A model generated the notes under the pieces. The model had not been told where the DNA came from. It worked only from the letters and a program-made list of their open reading frames with translations, and searched no databases. Made by a program: the position numbers and the translations under genes. A stretch of 48,554 bases of DNA from Acidobacteriota bacterium (GTDB lineage: Bacteria > Acidobacteriota > Terriglobia > Bryobacterales > UBA6623): NCBI GenBank assembly GCA_027592785.1, contig JAQCLD010000003.1, positions 64,096 to 112,649 on the forward strand. Direction: 5' to 3'. Within the stretch, counting starts at the first letter, position 1; each line of letters begins with the position of its first letter. Shown here piece by piece: positions 45,799 to 48,554 of this stretch.

Positions 45799-47097
45799 AT
45801 GGCCCGAGTCTCACCGTTTCGGCCCTATCGCTACTCCCCGAAAGCGGGCGATCTGGCGACTCTTGTCACCCAGCCCTACGACAAGATCCCCGACGCGCTC
45901 CGCGAACAATACCTCCAAGCAAGCCCTAATAACTTCGTTCGGCTCATCAAGGGACAAACTTTGGACGGCGACGACGGCGCGCACAACGTCTACTCGCGGG
46001 CTTCGGACACGCTTGAAGAATGGATTCAGCAGGGCATCCTCGCTCAGGACCCCGATCCGGGTTTCTACGCCTACTTCCAAGAATTCGATCACCCCGAGAC
46101 AGGGGCCAACACAATCCGCAAAGGATTCATCGGGCTAACCGACGTCGAAGAGTACGACAAGGGCGTCGTCCATCGGCATGAACTCACCCACAGCGGACCA
46201 AAAATGGATCGCTGGAAGCTCACCGAGGCGACTCAATCCTACTTCGGCCAGCTCTTATTCCTCTACGACGACCCCACCCGCCGCGTCGACGAACTGCTGG
46301 ACGCCGCTGCGATTGGACAGCCGTTGATGGCAGCCCGCGAACCAGACGGCGTCACCCACAAGGTTTGGCGCATGAGCGACCCCGGCCAGGTCGCCGAGAT
46401 TCAGCGTCTGATGGCGGACAAGAAGCTGCTCATCGCCGACGGTCATCACCGCTACGAAACGGCCCTGGCTTATGGCCTCGAGCATCCCGAAACGCCCGGC
46501 GCCTCGCAAGTCATGGTGACTTTGGTCAACATCAGTTCCCCCGGGCTCGTCGTCTTGGCCACTCACAGGGTGCTGTCGGATCTGCCGGATTTCGAGCGTG
46601 GGCAACTCCTTGAGCAGGCATCCCGGCGCTTCGAAATTAGACGCCTGGCAACCGATGACGCTCTGCGGCAGGCGCTGGAAGCGGAGCCGCACAGCGGCGC
46701 GGCAATCGGATTGGTCCTGGCCGGCGACGACGGGCGCTATCTCCTGACCCCCAAACCAGGCGCCTTGCAAGATATTCTCGAGGGGCTCTCCGAGGCGGAA
46801 AAGCGCCTCGATGTCGTCCTGCTCCACAGAGCGCTCATCGGAGAGGCTGCGGGCCTTTCCGAAGATGACGTCCGGGAATTGAAGGGCATCCGCTATGTTC
46901 GAGGCTTCGCCAACGCCATCGCCGAAGTAGCCTCAGGCGCGTCGCAAGCGGCTTTTCTGTTGCGCCCTGCTGACATCAAAGATGTCGCGCACATCTCTTT
47001 CTCAGGTGTAGTGATGCCGCAGAAGTCGACCGATTTCTACCCAAAGCTCCTGTCGGGCTTTACGACATACCGCTTTGGACAGCCCACAGCCAAATAG
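45799..47097 (+). CDS. DUF1015 family protein
   Basis: A 432-residue cytoplasmic protein of the DUF1015 family, widespread in anaerobes, acidobacteria and clostridia and without an established activity. It has the N-terminal FRPYRYSPKAGDLATLVTQPYD, NFVRLIKGQ and FIGLTDVEEYDKGVVHRHELT, the central IADGHHRYETALAY and NISSPGLVVLATHRVL. The C-terminal TGxVMPQKSTDFYPKLLSGF-like block (FSGVVMPQKSTDFYPKLLSG) is also present. Start taken as the ATG at 45799 because TATGCT ends 7 nt before it. The other ATG at 45787 overlaps that box. The 3' end overlaps the convergent small gene by 38 nt. Confidence 0.88.
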   Translation: MARVSPFRPYRYSPKAGDLATLVTQPYDKIPDALREQYLQASPNNFVRLIKGQTLDGDDGAHNVYSRASDTLEEWIQQGILAQDPDPGFYAYFQEFDHPETGANTIRKGFIGLTDVEEYDKGVVHRHELTHSGPKMDRWKLTEATQSYFGQLLFLYDDPTRRVDELLDAAAIGQPLMAAREPDGVTHKVWRMSDPGQVAEIQRLMADKKLLIADGHHRYETALAYGLEHPETPGASQVMVTLVNISSPGLVVLATHRVLSDLPDFERGQLLEQASRRFEIRRLATDDALRQALEAEPHSGAAIGLVLAGDDGRYLLTPKPGALQDILEGLSEAEKRLDVVLLHRALIGEAAGLSEDDVRELKGIRYVRGFANAIAEVASGASQAAFLLRPADIKDVAHISFSGVVMPQKSTDFYPKLLSGFTTYRFGQPTAK

Positions 47098-47431
47098 CCC
47101 ACAACGCCAGGATCCCCACGATTCCGACGCCCAGAACGATCTTCCACTGGCTGTCCGCCTGCGGCTCCGCGGCCGGACTTACTGCCGTAGCATCCTCGGT
47201 CTGCTTGGCGGGTCGCAGCCACGGCAATTCGGCAGGCGTAGCCCCGCCGCTTTTGACAATGCGCTCGTAAGACTCTGGATCGGCGATCAAAATCGTCTCG
47301 GCGTTAGAGCCCTCCAGTGCCAGCCGGGCTTGCTCGCGCAGATCCTCGGGTAGCTCGTCCAGCGAGCGGTAAATCCTGTCGCCCTGCGCAGACGCAACCC
47401 GAACAAAACAGGTTCTACCGACCCACTTCAT
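47060..47431 (-). CDS. small tail-anchored protein of unknown function
   Basis: A 123-residue protein. A soluble N-terminal part begins MKWVGRTCFVRVAS and has IYRSLDELPEDLREQARLAL, a helix rich in acidic and basic residues. A Pro-rich linker follows, then one C-terminal membrane helix (about 96-117, KIVLGVGIVGILALWAIWLWAV in outline). Its start overlaps the end of the LysR gene by 4 nt (ATGA), so it is probably coexpressed. The family is not recognised. Confidence 0.6.
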   Translation of the reverse strand: MKWVGRTCFVRVASAQGDRIYRSLDELPEDLREQARLALEGSNAETILIADPESYERIVKSGGATPAELPWLRPAKQTEDATAVSPAAEPQADSQWKIVLGVGIVGILALWAIWLWAVQSGMS

Positions 47432-48378
47432 GACGCCCTCGACTTGCGCGCGGGCGCGGCCGGCGCCTTCGGCTTTTCGGCCGCGGCCTTGTCCGCTTCC
47501 CTCGCAAACGCTGCAACCGTCTCAATAAACCCAATCGCCGCCCGAGACAAAGCCTTGTCCTTCCGATAGATCAAGCCAATCGTGCGGGTCATCGGCAGCG
47601 GCTCTAATCGCAAGGCGATCAGCTCGCCCGCGGCGATTTCCTCGCGAGCATGGGACATCGCCATAAAGCCGATTCCCAAGTCAGCCACGACAAACTGCTT
47701 CAGCATCTCGCTCGACTCTAACTCCATCGAGATCTTAATGTAGTCTTCGTAGTCTTCTAGAAACTCGTTAATCCGGCTCCTGGTTCTGCCGCTCTTGGGC
47801 AACAGCAACGGGTAATCCACAATCGCCTCGGCGCTGGCTTTGGGGCGGCCCGCCAAGGGATGATCTTTGCCCACCATCAGGCAGATCTCGTCGGTGTGGA
47901 CCTGCACAACTTCCACCTTTTTGTCTTGTATCGGAATTTGGGCGATACCGAAGTCCACGGAGTTATCGAGGACTCCCTGCACCGTCTTCGATCCGTACGA
48001 GCGCACGACCTGCAACCGGATGCCCGGGTAGTGCTTCTTATAGTTCGCGAATACCGAGGGCAAAACCTTGAGGCAGGTCGCCTCGTTGGCGGCGATGATT
48101 AGCTGCCCCCGGGGAACCTTCTCCAGCTCACGTATCTCGTCGAAAGCCTGACCCTTGGTTTCTAGGATTCGCTGCGAGTACTCGGTGAAAATCTTGCCGG
48201 CCGTGGTTAGCGAAATGCGGCTTCCGAAACGCTCGAACAACTGCGTTCCGAGTTCTTGCTCCATCTGACGGATTTGCGCGGAAATCGCCGGCTGCGTTCG
48301 AAAACACGTCTGAGCCGCCTTAGAAAAACTCTTCAGGCGGACAATCTCGAGGAAGGTATGGAGCTGGTCAAAGTCCAC
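47428..48378 (-). CDS. LysR-family transcriptional regulator
   Basis: A 316-residue regulator. The N-terminal winged helix-turn-helix (about 1-60) has MDFDQLHTFLEIVRLKSFSKAA and SAQIRQMEQELGTQLFERFGSRISLTTAG in outline. The LysR substrate-binding domain (about 90-290) has GQLIIAANEATCLKVLPSVFANYKKHYPGIRL in outline, close to CbbR/CysB-type regulators. The tail is basic with Ala and Pro. The inducer cannot be given. GTG start at 48378. The downstream small gene overlaps by 4 nt. The IS21-like end lies about 100 nt upstream of it. Confidence 0.92.
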   Translation of the reverse strand: MDFDQLHTFLEIVRLKSFSKAAQTCFRTQPAISAQIRQMEQELGTQLFERFGSRISLTTAGKIFTEYSQRILETKGQAFDEIRELEKVPRGQLIIAANEATCLKVLPSVFANYKKHYPGIRLQVVRSYGSKTVQGVLDNSVDFGIAQIPIQDKKVEVVQVHTDEICLMVGKDHPLAGRPKASAEAIVDYPLLLPKSGRTRSRINEFLEDYEDYIKISMELESSEMLKQFVVADLGIGFMAMSHAREEIAAGELIALRLEPLPMTRTIGLIYRKDKALSRAAIGFIETVAAFAREADKAAAEKPKAPAAPARKSRAS

Positions 48379-48486
48379 GTTTCACCCGAGAGGCGAGGCT
48401 GACTTGAGCCTGTCGGCTGGATTCCCGCATTAGGGCGCGGGTAGAGTACACGCAATCGTAATATACCGCAACGCCGCCCGATCCTT

Positions 48487-48554
48487 TGTCGGCGCAATGT
48501 GAAAAGATCCCCATGAGCGCAAAGTAGAAAGATCCCCTTCAAAGAGAAGACCTT
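48487..48554. mobile_element. end of an IS21-family-like insertion sequence (cut by window edge)
   Basis: TGTCGGCGC at 48487 begins a stretch with two 21 bp direct repeats, 48492-48512 and 48517-48537, which differ at three positions and share AAAGATCCCC at the end. Spacing is 25 bp. Multiple short repeats of this kind at an IS terminus that starts with TG are characteristic of IS21-family elements (IstA binding sites). The istA and istB genes would lie beyond the window. No transposase is visible, so the family is inferred. Confidence 0.6.

Overview
The window is a compact bacterial chromosome segment of fairly high GC content, with about 42 protein genes on both strands. There are no rRNA genes or CRISPR arrays and no complete tRNA. 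The gene mix suggests an acidobacterium, perhaps of the Bryobacterales/Solibacter kind: a paired DUF1552 (Tat) and DUF1592/DUF1588/DUF1585 cytochrome-like system, DUF1015, an MCE/Mla lipid transporter, an RsbW/STAS pair, an arginine operon with ArgR, and an IDH of the Thermus/Rickettsia type. Planctomycetes share some of these families, so this assignment is inference.

Region by region: 1-5544 holds the 3' end of isocitrate dehydrogenase, a small unknown gene, an MlaD-like MCE protein, an unusual PilZ/J-domain/winged-helix protein, a sugar-type binding lipoprotein and purH. 5632-11042 holds a family 2 glycosyltransferase, a peroxiredoxin, an MBL hydrolase, YgfZ, rpmB with its terminator, a DUF218 protein and a SpoU methyltransferase. 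11066-15782 is the DUF1592-DUF1552 pair, followed by gpmI. 17539-21921 is the accessory part: two degenerate copies of a roughly 300 bp repeat, an MmeI-like type IIG restriction-modification gene broken by two in-frame stops, a strong terminator, and an orphan HTH gene resembling a phage terminase small subunit.

21972-28841 holds transketolase and then a leftward six-gene string (RsbW kinase, STAS, MlaE, MlaF, M28 peptidase, SMP-30). 28897-32819 holds rsmB, gamma-glutamyltransferase and an MBL lipoprotein. 32821-36888 is the operon argF-argG-argH-argR, whose promoter contains a near-perfect tandem ARG-box operator, so ArgR very probably controls its own operon. 36971-47431 holds a small membrane protein, a YbaK-type deacylase, a purS-glmS-phosphodiesterase operon, CysQ, two unknown or TPR proteins, nadB, DUF1015 and a tail-anchored small protein. 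The right edge has a LysR regulator and then what looks like the terminal repeats of an IS21-family insertion sequence cut by the window end.

The main points for follow-up are the double-nonsense type IIG gene, the arginine operator, a recurring arrangement in which a TANNNT -10 box lies 6-7 nt before a start codon with no ribosome binding site (apparent leaderless genes), overlapping divergent promoters, the coupling of MlaEF to an RsbW/STAS switch, the PilZ-J-domain fusion, and the IS21-like end. I did not find a clearly new multi-gene defence or biosynthetic system.
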